Assembly: GCA_035279385.1 (NCBI GenBank)
Contig: DATEHZ010000011.1
Coordinates: 1 to 44,057 of the forward strand
Direction: 5' to 3'
From: DATGJX01 sp035279385
Lineage (GTDB): Bacteria > Vulcanimicrobiota > Vulcanimicrobiia > Vulcanimicrobiales > Vulcanimicrobiaceae
Length of the DNA stretch: 44,057 nt
Within the stretch, counting starts at the first letter, position 1. Every line of letters starts with the position of its first letter. Made by a program: the position numbers and the translations under genes. This document shows, in pieces, positions 24,189 to 31,967 of this stretch. Below the pieces are notes generated by a model. The model was not told where the DNA came from. It ran no database searches and saw nothing but the letters and a program-made list of their open reading frames with translations.

Positions 24189-24917
24189 TTAACGCGCCGT
24201 GAAGAAGAAGTACAACCCCGCGAGCACCGTCGTGACGACTGCGCATGACGCGGCGTTGGCCTTCGAGACCTTCGCGACCCAGACCATCGCGATGGCAAGC
24301 ACGATCGCCCCCCAGACGCTCACGACGTTGAAGGCGCCGAGAAACGCGACGATCTTCACGGGCGCGCCCTGCGCGAGCCAAGCCAGCGAGGGAACGGCGC
24401 GAAGCGCGTCCAGTATCGAATTGTAGCTCGCCGGCCCGCGCACGACCGCGATGAGCCCGGCGAGGAGCGAATACATTCCGGCGCCGATAACGGCGACGTT
24501 CATGGAAGCGCACCAGAGCTGCTTGAACGTTGCGTCGCCCTTGCCGGCCGTGCGGAAGACCAGCATGATCACGGCTTGCAGCAGTGCGACGACGAGCACG
24601 CTCACGGGCGCGATGAGCCAGCCGTAATGCATCGCACCGAGCGTTACGTCGAGCGCGTGCTGCTGCTGCTCGGGAGTGAGCGCCGCCAAGCGCGGATTCG
24701 CGGCGACTTGCGCCGGCCAACTCGATTGAAGGGCATGAATGGTCGCGGGGGTGGCAAGGTATTGACCCAACGTGGCCAGTGCGGCTGCGACGACGAACGC
24801 CCATCCCCACATCGGCACCACGCGCAGCGTTTCGAACGCCTCGCGTGGGGCGGTGACGACGTTTACAACGGTCGATAGACCGTTTGCCTTAGCGGCAGCC
24901 GGAGCGGACACACCCAT
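24189..24917 (-). CDS. Yip1-domain membrane protein
   Basis: Predicted 242 residues with about five membrane helices. The first 35 residues (STVVNVVTAPREAFETLR) match the entry of Yip1-type bacterial proteins, which commonly start with a VVTAPREAF block before the first helix. Later helices include VSVLVVALLQAVIMLVF and VVSVWGAIVLAIAMVWVA. Biochemical function of bacterial Yip1 proteins is unknown; many neighbour MacA/MacB or other ABC exporters, as here. A strong GGAGG lies 5 bases before the ATG, and it is 10 bases upstream of the tolC-like gene, so it heads the operon. Confidence 0.85.
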   Translation of the reverse strand: MGVSAPAAAKANGLSTVVNVVTAPREAFETLRVVPMWGWAFVVAAALATLGQYLATPATIHALQSSWPAQVAANPRLAALTPEQQQHALDVTLGAMHYGWLIAPVSVLVVALLQAVIMLVFRTAGKGDATFKQLWCASMNVAVIGAGMYSLLAGLIAVVRGPASYNSILDALRAVPSLAWLAQGAPVKIVAFLGAFNVVSVWGAIVLAIAMVWVAKVSKANAASCAVVTTVLAGLYFFFTAR

Positions 24918-25083
24918 AGTAGCCTCCTCGAAAATGCAAGTGCCGCAAACTTATAGCGAGCGCGGCAGGCGTTTGTTTCGCGGCTGGACGCCGCTTTACC
25001 GCTCTTGGGCGTATCCGGCCGTCCCCGGCGACGCCCGGCAAGGCGACGGAAGCAGTTGCCCGGTGATTCCACGCGATGCTATC

Positions 25084-25713
25084 GTGGCGGTGCGTCGCCG
25101 CGAGATTGCGTCCACTCGGCTCATTCTTCCAGGTTTGCTCCTTGCGGCGGCACTGTTGGTCGCAAATCATCTGATCCCCAAGCCTCTCGCCGTTGCCGGT
25201 TTGCTCGCGATCGACGTTCTGTTTCTGATCTTTTGTCTGCGGCTTGCCCGTGCCATGCGAACGCCGGAAGCGTGCAGCGAGATGCCCGAACAGCGTTTGC
25301 AACGCGTGCTCGTTCAATTTTTCCCGGCGGCGTTCGCCGCATTTGTCAGCGCGGACGTCACCGTTCTTTCGCACGCCTTCGCGGGCTTGAAAACGTTCGT
25401 CGACGTCGCGCACGGCTCGCCGCGTTCGTACGTCAAGGGCTCAAAGATCGTCATCGCTGCTGTGGCGATCGGCGCCGCGATCGTTCCCGACGCCGTGTTT
25501 TTTTGGCTGCTTATCCCGCACCGCGCGTGGTGGGTTGCTGGCGGCGTCCCGCTGCTCCGGATCGATCTCGCTAGCCCTGCGCTCGAACATCACGCGCTTC
25601 TGTCCAAGCCGCGGGAAGTCACGCGCATCTACGTCGCGAGCGACGAACCAGACGCGTTACGCAGCGAACTGTGGCAGCTCTGCGCTGGAACGAGCCGCGC
25701 GGCCCGCGCTTAA
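25084..25713 (+). CDS. Membrane protein of unknown function
   Basis: Predicted 209 residues from GTG 25084. Hydrophobic segments: LILPGLLLAAALLVANHLI and AVAGLLAIDVLFLIFCLRLA near the N-terminus, FFPAAFAAFVSADVTVLSHAF in the middle, and IVIAAVAIGAAIVPDAVFFWLLIP further on, about four spans, followed by a cytoplasmic or extracytoplasmic tail of 60 residues (EVTRIYVASDEPDALRSELWQL). The frame is open upstream as far as 24772, but that part overlaps the Yip1 gene antisense and looks non-coding; the start is uncertain. It meets the next gene tail to tail with a 4-base overlap. No family recognised. Confidence 0.6.
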   Translation: MAVRRREIASTRLILPGLLLAAALLVANHLIPKPLAVAGLLAIDVLFLIFCLRLARAMRTPEACSEMPEQRLQRVLVQFFPAAFAAFVSADVTVLSHAFAGLKTFVDVAHGSPRSYVKGSKIVIAAVAIGAAIVPDAVFFWLLIPHRAWWVAGGVPLLRIDLASPALEHHALLSKPREVTRIYVASDEPDALRSELWQLCAGTSRAARA

Positions 25714-25982
25714 GGCGTCTTCAGCAGGTCGTCTATTGGAACGTTCTTTTCGAGGGCTTTGCGCACGCGGTCGAGGCGCTCGCGGCGCAACTCCAGCAAT
25801 TTGAGCTGCAGAATCGTTCGTGCGCGGCGCAGCGCCCGCGACGAATAGAGCGCGTCCGCGGCCACGGCGGGCGCGGCGGCGTTGCGTTGCACGTGCCGGT
25901 TGCGCGGAACGCGGGCCGCGGCGGGCAGGGAAGCGGCCAGAGCCAAGGTCAGCGCCAATGCGGCGCGGTATCCGATGAACAT
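25710..25982 (-). CDS. Small secreted basic protein
   Basis: Predicted 90 residues. Residues 1-22 (FIGYRAALALTLALAASLPAAA core) form a signal peptide. The mature part has a basic N-terminal section (RVPRNRHVQRN) and an amphipathic helix QLKLLELRRERLDRVRKALEK, ending PIDDLLKTP. It might be a periplasmic helical peptide binding an envelope component. Convergent 4-base overlap with the membrane protein gene and divergent from the RNase J gene with a 35-base gap. Function unknown; existence as a gene is probable because of the signal peptide. Confidence 0.55.
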   Translation of the reverse strand: MFIGYRAALALTLALAASLPAAARVPRNRHVQRNAAAPAVAADALYSSRALRRARTILQLKLLELRRERLDRVRKALEKNVPIDDLLKTP

Positions 25983-26017
25983 GCGCTTCCATCACGCCCT
26001 GCAGGCCGTCCGGCTAG

Positions 26018-27718
26018 ATGCTCAAACCGAGTAGCCCCCTCATCGTTCCCGAGCCTCCGGCGCAGCCGTACGTCCGCGTCATCCCGCTGGGCGGCTGCGG
26101 CGAGATCGGGCGCAACATGACGCTCATCGAGACGGGCGAGGACATGGTGGCCGTCGACTGCGGCCTGATGTTCCCCGATGAAGAGATGTACGGCGTCGAC
26201 ATCGTGATCAACGATTTCACGTACATCCGCGAGCGCCGCGAGAAGTTTCGCGCCGTTCTGGTGACGCACGGGCACGAAGACCACATCGGCGGCATTCCGT
26301 ATCTGCTGCGCGAGTTCAACGTTCCCGTCGTCGGAACGCCGCTCACGAACGCGCTGATCAAAGCCAAGGCGCGCGATCACAAAATGATGGGCGAAGCCGA
26401 GTTCGTGACGGTGCAGCCGGGCGATCGCGTGCGCTACGGCGGTATCGAAGCGGAGTTCGTGCACATCAATCATTCCGTTGCGGGCGCGTGCGCGCTCGCG
26501 CTGCGCACGCCCGTCGGCACGGTATTTCATACCGGCGACTTTAAATTCGACCAAACGCCCATCGACGGCAAGCCCGCGGATTTTGCGGCGATCGCGCGCG
26601 TAGGCGATGAAGGCGTGCTGTGCATGCTTTCCGACAGCACGAATGCCGAGCGTCCGGGGCACACGCAGTCCGAGCGCATCGTCGGTGAAGCGTTCAGCCA
26701 CGTGTTCGCGCAGGCCAAAGGACGCATCGTCGTCGCGTCGTTCGCCTCCAACGTACCGCGCATTCAGCAAGTGATCGATCAGGCCGTTCGCTACAACCGC
26801 CGCATTGCGTTTCTGGGCCGCTCGCTCATGAACGTCGTGCATTTTGCATCGGAATTGGGCTATCTGCGCGTGCCCGCGGATCGCCGGATCCGCATCGAAG
26901 AAGTCGACGAGTATCCGCCGGAAGAGGTCGTCGTGATGACGACCGGATCGCAGGGCGAGCCGATGAGCGCGCTCACCCGCATGTCGGTGCGCGATCACGC
27001 AAAATTCAAAATCGTGCCGGGCGATACGGTGGTGATCAGCGCGACGCCGATTCCCGGCAACGAAAAAGGCGTGTACAAGACGATCAACAACCTGTGCCGC
27101 CTGGGCGCAACCGTCGTGCACGGCACCGACGGACGCTCGCACGTTTCGGGTCATGCGTCGCAAGAAGAACTGCTGCTCATGCTCAATCTCGTGCGTCCGG
27201 AGTTTTTCGTACCCGTTCACGGCGAGTACCGGATGCTCGTGCAGCACGGCAAACTCGCGGCGCGCACCGGCGTCGATCCGCAAAACGTGTTCGTCATCGA
27301 GAACGGCGACGTGCTCGAGTTCACGCACGAGTACGGCGACAAGATCGGCAAAACGTACGGCGGTCACGTGCTGGTCGACGGCTCGAGCGTCGGCGACGTC
27401 GGCGAAGCGGTCCTGCGCGATCGCCGTCTGCTCGCGGCCGACGGGTTCATGATGGTCGTCGTCACCATCGACAGCGAAGAAGCACGCGTGATCGCGGGGC
27501 CGGATTTGATTTCGCGCGGCGTCTTCTACGTGCCCGAATCCGACGGCGTCATGGACGATTTGCGTGCCGAACTGGTGACACTCATCGAAGAGGTTCCGAT
27601 TGAGGGGATTCGCGACGTCAACACGGTGAAGGAACACATACGCAGCGGATTGGCACGCGCGATCCATTCGCGATATAAACGCCGTCCGGTGATCGTCCCC
27701 GTCGTCATGGAAGTGTAG
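26018..27718 (+). CDS. rnj: Ribonuclease J
   Basis: Predicted 566 residues, metallo-beta-lactamase plus beta-CASP nuclease with endo- and 5'-3' exonucleolytic RNA activity. The metal site THGHEDHIGG gives His84, His86, Asp88 and His89; further motifs are FHTGDFKFDQTP, SDSTNAERPGHT and SGHASQEELLLML, the last in the region that binds the 5' phosphate. The C-terminal domain is full length. RNase J rather than RNase E as the main decay enzyme suits non-proteobacterial groups. No good Shine-Dalgarno is visible before ATG 26018. Confidence 0.96.
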   Translation: MLKPSSPLIVPEPPAQPYVRVIPLGGCGEIGRNMTLIETGEDMVAVDCGLMFPDEEMYGVDIVINDFTYIRERREKFRAVLVTHGHEDHIGGIPYLLREFNVPVVGTPLTNALIKAKARDHKMMGEAEFVTVQPGDRVRYGGIEAEFVHINHSVAGACALALRTPVGTVFHTGDFKFDQTPIDGKPADFAAIARVGDEGVLCMLSDSTNAERPGHTQSERIVGEAFSHVFAQAKGRIVVASFASNVPRIQQVIDQAVRYNRRIAFLGRSLMNVVHFASELGYLRVPADRRIRIEEVDEYPPEEVVVMTTGSQGEPMSALTRMSVRDHAKFKIVPGDTVVISATPIPGNEKGVYKTINNLCRLGATVVHGTDGRSHVSGHASQEELLLMLNLVRPEFFVPVHGEYRMLVQHGKLAARTGVDPQNVFVIENGDVLEFTHEYGDKIGKTYGGHVLVDGSSVGDVGEAVLRDRRLLAADGFMMVVVTIDSEEARVIAGPDLISRGVFYVPESDGVMDDLRAELVTLIEEVPIEGIRDVNTVKEHIRSGLARAIHSRYKRRPVIVPVVMEV

Positions 27719-27746
27719 GACTTCGTCCTAGTGGAGTACACATCGC

Positions 27747-28061
27747 ATGAGAACGCGCAAAGAGTTTCTTGCCGCAGCGGCGGCAATTCCGCTGGTTGGC
27801 GCGGCCCCCTCGCCGCAGCCCGGTGCGGCCGTGCCCGCGCCTACGCAGACGCCTGCGCCGAATAAGCGCAAGATTTCCGAGGCGGCAAAGGCGCTCGCGG
27901 CGCGGATGCGCACGTTCGATTCGCACTTGAGCGACGAACAACTCGAGAAGATCGCGGCCGGCATCGACGACAACCTCAAAACCGGCGCGTCCGTAAATCC
28001 GCACGGCGGCGTTCTCAAGAATTGGGACGAGCCGGTAACGGTGTTCGAGGTTTCGTCATGA
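27747..28061 (+). CDS. Small Tat-like exported protein paired with amidase
   Basis: Predicted 104 residues. The N-terminus MRTRKEFLAAAAAIPLVGAA is laid out like a Tat signal peptide, T-R-K-x-F-L in place of T-R-R-x-F-L, with a short hydrophobic core. A Pro/Thr/Gln linker follows, then a conserved-looking helix (RTFDSHLSDEQLEKIAAGID) and a C-terminal segment GVLKNWDEPVTVFEV. The stop overlaps the amidase ATG by 4 bases (ATGA), so the two are coupled. The amidase has no signal of its own; a joint complex exported by this partner is conceivable (inference). No family recognised with certainty. Confidence 0.7.
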   Translation: MRTRKEFLAAAAAIPLVGAAPSPQPGAAVPAPTQTPAPNKRKISEAAKALAARMRTFDSHLSDEQLEKIAAGIDDNLKTGASVNPHGGVLKNWDEPVTVFEVSS

Positions 28062-29461
28062 CGCAGGAGGAGATCGCCTTCTCCGACGCCGTCGCGCTCG
28101 GCCGGCTGATCGCCAAGCGCAGCATCTCGTCCGTCGAACTCACCAAACTCTATCTCGCGCGGCTGGAAAAATACGGCGCGTCGTATGGCGCGGTGGTTAC
28201 GATCATGCACGAGCGCGCGCTGCGCGAGGCGCGGGCGGCCGACAGAGAACTTGCAGCCGGAATGGTGCGCGGCCCGCTGCACGGCGTGCCGTACGGCGCC
28301 AAAGATTTGCTCGCCGCGATCGGCGCACCGACGACGTGGGGCGCGCAGCCGTACCGCGATCAAGTCTTTCATTACGACGCCGCCGTGGTGAAGAAACTCA
28401 ACGCGGCCGGTGCGGTGCTGTGCGCGAAGCTCGCCATGGTCGAGCTTGCCGGCGGCTTCGGCTACAACGATGCGGATGCGTCGTTCACGGGTCCCGGGCG
28501 CACGCCGTGGAACCGCGCGTACTGGAGCGGCGGATCGTCGAGCGGTCCCGGCGCAGCCGTTGCAGCGGGTCTGGTCGGTTTTGCGATCGGCTCGGAGACG
28601 AACGGGTCGATTATGGTACCCGCCGCGTTCTGCGGCGTGAGCGGTCTGCGCCCGACGTACGGACGCGTGAGCCGGCACGGGGCGATGGCGCTCATGTGGA
28701 CTTCCGACAAATTGGGACCGATCTGCCGATCGGCGCGCGATACGCAAGCGGTGCTGAGCGCGATAAGCGGAAGCGATCCGAACGATAAAACCTCGCGTGA
28801 CGAACCGTTCGCGCCGGTGCGCGGACGCAAGCCGAAGGTTGCCGTCGTAAAGAATGCCGCCGCCAAGTCGATGCCGGCGGTCGTGAAGAACTTCGAAGCA
28901 TCGCTCGGCGTGCTGCGCGAATTCTGCGACGTCACGACCGATGTAGCGCTTCCCAAAGCTCCGTACGGCGCCGTCTTCGGCGCGATCTTCAACGGCGAGT
29001 GCGCGTCCGCGTTCCGCGATCTCATCGAGAGCGGGCGTTCGAGAGAATTGCGTTCGGTCGACGATCGCATCGGCGGTTATCAAGTCTACGGATCGCTCGC
29101 CGTGGATTACGTGGACGGCATGCGCCGCCGCGCGATTTTGAATGCAGAACTGATGCGTGCGACCGCGCCCTACGATGCCATCGTCTACCCCACCCTGCCG
29201 ACGGTCGCATACCCCGTCGGCATCCCGTTCGACAAAGCGTATCCGGACAAATATTCCGGCGAAATCGAGATGGGGAGCCCGGGCAATCTCGCGGGGCTGC
29301 CGTCGATCAGCGTGCCGAGCGGTTTCGGCGAACACGGGCTGCCGACGGGACTTGCCCTGATGGGGCGCGCGTGGGGCGAATTTCAACTTACGCAAATCGC
29401 GAAAGGGTATCAGTCCCGCACGCGGTTTCATCTGCAGCGCCCGCCGCTGCACGCGCAGTAA
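28058..29461 (+). CDS. Amidase signature family hydrolase
   Basis: Predicted 467 residues. The Ser-cisSer-Lys triad can be placed: Lys82 in YGAKDLLA, cis-Ser160 in SGGSSSGPGAAVAAG, and nucleophile Ser184 in GSETNGSIMVP, where the usual GGS is NGS. The C-terminal YPTLPTVAYPVGIPFD and NLAGLPSISVPSGFG blocks are typical. It hydrolyses a carboxamide or related bond. It lacks gatB/gatC neighbours, so a GatA role in tRNA amidation is unlikely. Translationally coupled to the small Tat-like gene; followed closely by an EamA transporter. The frame is open slightly upstream, but ATG 28058 is the natural coupled start. Confidence 0.93.
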   Translation: MTQEEIAFSDAVALGRLIAKRSISSVELTKLYLARLEKYGASYGAVVTIMHERALREARAADRELAAGMVRGPLHGVPYGAKDLLAAIGAPTTWGAQPYRDQVFHYDAAVVKKLNAAGAVLCAKLAMVELAGGFGYNDADASFTGPGRTPWNRAYWSGGSSSGPGAAVAAGLVGFAIGSETNGSIMVPAAFCGVSGLRPTYGRVSRHGAMALMWTSDKLGPICRSARDTQAVLSAISGSDPNDKTSRDEPFAPVRGRKPKVAVVKNAAAKSMPAVVKNFEASLGVLREFCDVTTDVALPKAPYGAVFGAIFNGECASAFRDLIESGRSRELRSVDDRIGGYQVYGSLAVDYVDGMRRRAILNAELMRATAPYDAIVYPTLPTVAYPVGIPFDKAYPDKYSGEIEMGSPGNLAGLPSISVPSGFGEHGLPTGLALMGRAWGEFQLTQIAKGYQSRTRFHLQRPPLHAQ

Positions 29462-29467
29462 CCCGAA

Positions 29468-30298
29468 TTGGCGATCGTCCTGGGTCTGCTCGCGGCGGCG
29501 TTTTACGGCGCGGCGGATTTCTGCGGGGGCTTCGCCACGAAGCGAAGCGGGATGTTCGCGGTCGCGGTAACCTCGCAAGCGGCCGGGCTCGTGCTGCTGC
29601 TTGCGATCATGCCGCTGCTGGGCGGCCGCTACACGCACGAAGCGCTCGTGTACGGACTACTCGGCGGCGCGTGCGGCGGTCTGGGTATCGTGCTGCTTTA
29701 TCACGCACTTTCGATCGGAAAGATGGGCGTCGTTTCGCCGATCACGGCGGTGCTGGCAGCGGCGCTGCCGGTCATCGTGGGCACCGTTCGCGGCGATCGC
29801 TTGAGCGTATGGCAGCTGCTCGGCATCGCCGTCGCGCTCACCGCGGTCGTACTGATATCGCTTTCGACCGAACCCGACGGGCGCTTCGAATTCTCTACCG
29901 CCGGAGTGCGTGAAGCGATCGTTTCCGGCTTGCTGCTGGGCGGATTTTATATTTTTCTGGCGATCGCGGGAAAAGGTACCGGACTCTATCCGCTGCTCTT
30001 CGCGCGTTCCGGCTCCGTCGCACTGCTGCTCGTCGTTGCAGGCGTGCTGCGCCGCGGCATCTTTCCCGCCGCGTCGCTGCCGCTCGTGCTGTTCGCCGGG
30101 GCCATCGACATGAGCGCAAACGTCCTGTACGTGCTTGCGGCGTACGCGGGCTATCTTTCAATCGCCGCCGTGCTGACCTCGCTCTATCCGGCGAGCACGG
30201 TATTTCTGGCGCGCTTCGTGCTGGGCGAGCGCCTCGCAAACGTCCAGAAGATCGGCGTTGCGCTCGCGCTGGCGGGCGTCGCACTCATTGCGGGGTAG
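29468..30298 (+). CDS. EamA/DMT-family transporter
   Basis: Predicted 276 residues with about ten membrane helices in two related halves: FYGAADFCGGFATKRSG in the first and ANVLYVLAAYAGYLSIAAVLTSLYPASTVFLA in the second, the latter being the usual DMT end block followed by VLGERLANVQKIGVALALAGVALIA. Members export amino acids and other metabolites or act as permeases of unknown substrate. TTG start 6 bases after the amidase stop, so likely cotranscribed. Convergent with the PilZ gene at a distance of 2 bases. Confidence 0.88.
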   Translation: MAIVLGLLAAAFYGAADFCGGFATKRSGMFAVAVTSQAAGLVLLLAIMPLLGGRYTHEALVYGLLGGACGGLGIVLLYHALSIGKMGVVSPITAVLAAALPVIVGTVRGDRLSVWQLLGIAVALTAVVLISLSTEPDGRFEFSTAGVREAIVSGLLLGGFYIFLAIAGKGTGLYPLLFARSGSVALLLVVAGVLRRGIFPAASLPLVLFAGAIDMSANVLYVLAAYAGYLSIAAVLTSLYPASTVFLARFVLGERLANVQKIGVALALAGVALIAG

Positions 30299-30300
30299 TT

Positions 30301-31047
30301 TTACGAGGCAGAAATATAGCGCGCCAGCTCCTCGCGTACCGTGGAGCCTACGTCGACGAACTGCACTTCGTAGCTGTCGCGCCGGCGCGAGTCTTTCACG
30401 CCGCCGAGTACCTTCGCTTTCACTTTGAGGGCCGGAAACCGCCGCCGCAGCTCTTTGCGATCCGGAAGGGTGAACTGGAGCAAGACGATCTCGCCCGGCC
30501 GAAAGGCGTAGTCGCAGCGAATACGCAGTCCGCTGCCCATCACATCGCACGCTCTGCCGATGCTCGAGGTCGCGTGTCCGCCCTCGATCCGGAATGCGAT
30601 CGGAAAGTCGTCGGGAACCCGCTTGCCCGTGAATTGCGATACGTCGACGATCGAGGTATCGTAACTGCGCGCCGCGGCGCTGCGGCGAGCGAGCAATGCG
30701 GCTTCGCGTGCAAGCGCATCGGAGTCGCTCTCCGGCAACTCTTCGAGCGCGATCGCGTATTCGAATCCGACGGCGCCGTTTCGCGCCGCGTAGCGCGCCG
30801 CAACGGCGCCGGAGAGCTGCAGAACTTTTCCGCCGTCCAGACTCCAGTCGAAGGAAACCGCCGTGCCGCGCTCGAGCGCCATCCAGCAGCGGATGCGGCA
30901 TCCGGCGACGGCGATGTGGAGCATCGTGGCTTGCACCGGTTCGGCGACTCGGCGCACGCGAATCTTCACCGGTACGTTCAATGTATGGCGGCTTACATAC
31001 TGATCTGATTTGGGAACCGCACCCGGACTCTTCCGCAACCACGACAT
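30301..31047 (-). CDS. Tandem PilZ-like domain protein with degenerate motifs
   Basis: Predicted 248 residues with two PilZ-like beta-barrel domains. First domain (about 18-110): NVPVKIRVRRVAEPVQATM and HIAVAGCRIRCWMALERG; the c-di-GMP motif RxxxR is missing and DxSxxG is changed to HIAVAG. Second domain (about 140-245): FPIAFRIEGGHATSSIGRACDV and a DVMGSGLRIRC replacement for DxSxxG, then GEIVLLQFTLPDRKELRRRFPAL. It is a paralogue of the next protein, where the motif is intact, so this one may have lost ligand binding and act as a partner. Cytoplasmic, no membrane segment. Confidence 0.75.
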   Translation of the reverse strand: MSWLRKSPGAVPKSDQYVSRHTLNVPVKIRVRRVAEPVQATMLHIAVAGCRIRCWMALERGTAVSFDWSLDGGKVLQLSGAVAARYAARNGAVGFEYAIALEELPESDSDALAREAALLARRSAAARSYDTSIVDVSQFTGKRVPDDFPIAFRIEGGHATSSIGRACDVMGSGLRIRCDYAFRPGEIVLLQFTLPDRKELRRRFPALKVKAKVLGGVKDSRRRDSYEVQFVDVGSTVREELARYISAS

Positions 31048-31116
31048 GCACTAAGCGTACAACGGCCCGGCCGCTTGGTCAGCGGACTTTATGCCCGGTG
31101 CGCGTCAACTTTACGT

Positions 31117-31950
31117 TTAGCGGCGTCTCGAGCGTTCGCGCAGCTCGCCGAGCTGCACGGCATGAATGAAGCGCGCGATCTCCTCGCGCGTGTACGCGTC
31201 GATTTCGACGAAGGCGATGCCGAATTCGCAGGGGCCCCCGTCTCGTTCGAGGCGCGCCGCGACGCGAGAGCGGATGCGCATCTCTTCGAACGGTTTGCGG
31301 GAGTTTTTCGTGCGCATGCGCGGACCGAACGGCGTCTCGACGATCTCTTCGCGAATCTGCGCGGGAAATACGCGCAGCACCTCGGCCGGCATCCGGAACC
31401 GCAGCACGATCTCGTCATTTGGCTGCAAGTCCCGATCGCAGGCGATGCGCAACCCGCCCGCGCCGACGTCGACGGCGCAAGCCTGGAGCGGCGCTGCCGG
31501 GCGTTCGACGAACGTGACTTCAACCGGAAAGCGCACGTGCGCGCGGTATGCGCTGCGGCGGTTGGATTCCGACGGGTTCACGTGTGTTTCGTGCTCGCGC
31601 TGCGTGCGATTGAACGCCTCGCGCCGCTGCGCTTCGAGGATTTCTTTGGCGAGCTCGTCCGTCTGTGCGGCGGGCATTCCGGTAAAAACGATTCCGTATT
31701 CGAAGGCCTCGCCTTTGCTCGACGCCCGACGCTCGGCAACGGCTCCGCTCAAAAACAGGCGCACGCCCTCACGCGGCCACGTGAACGTGAGGTTCGCGCC
31801 GCGTTCGAGCGCGATCCACGAGCGCAGACGGCAGCCGGTGACGGATACGTCGACGATCGTCGCGTTGATCGGCAGGCGGATGCCCTTCACGTCGACGTGC
31901 ACGGGCAGGTCCATCGGTTGACGATAGCTCGAGCGCGCGTTCTTGAGCAT
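31117..31950 (-). CDS. Tandem PilZ domain protein, likely c-di-GMP receptor
   Basis: Predicted 277 residues with two PilZ domains. First domain: RSSYR (RxxxR) at residues 6-10, DVSVTG (DxSxxG) near 33-38, WIALERGANLTFTWPREG after it. Second domain near 145-270: RSAYR and a variant VDVGAGGLRIAC, in which Ser is Gly. The N-terminal domain keeps both ligand motifs, so it should bind c-di-GMP and act in motility, adhesion or polysaccharide control. The frame is open far upstream over the neighbour gene; the start at 31950 (MLKNARSSYRQP) is chosen because the RxxxR motif follows at once. It lies 17 bases after the isocitrate-dehydrogenase-like gene. Confidence 0.8.
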   Translation of the reverse strand: MLKNARSSYRQPMDLPVHVDVKGIRLPINATIVDVSVTGCRLRSWIALERGANLTFTWPREGVRLFLSGAVAERRASSKGEAFEYGIVFTGMPAAQTDELAKEILEAQRREAFNRTQREHETHVNPSESNRRSAYRAHVRFPVEVTFVERPAAPLQACAVDVGAGGLRIACDRDLQPNDEIVLRFRMPAEVLRVFPAQIREEIVETPFGPRMRTKNSRKPFEEMRIRSRVAARLERDGGPCEFGIAFVEIDAYTREEIARFIHAVQLGELRERSRRR

Positions 31951-31967
31951 CCGCCGCTGGTTCGTTC

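Noticed and set aside
24772..25083. Upstream extension of the membrane protein at 25084-25713
   Set aside because: It begins antisense inside the Yip1-like gene and its translation has no hydrophobic or domain character; the first believable start is GTG 25084, although this remains uncertain.
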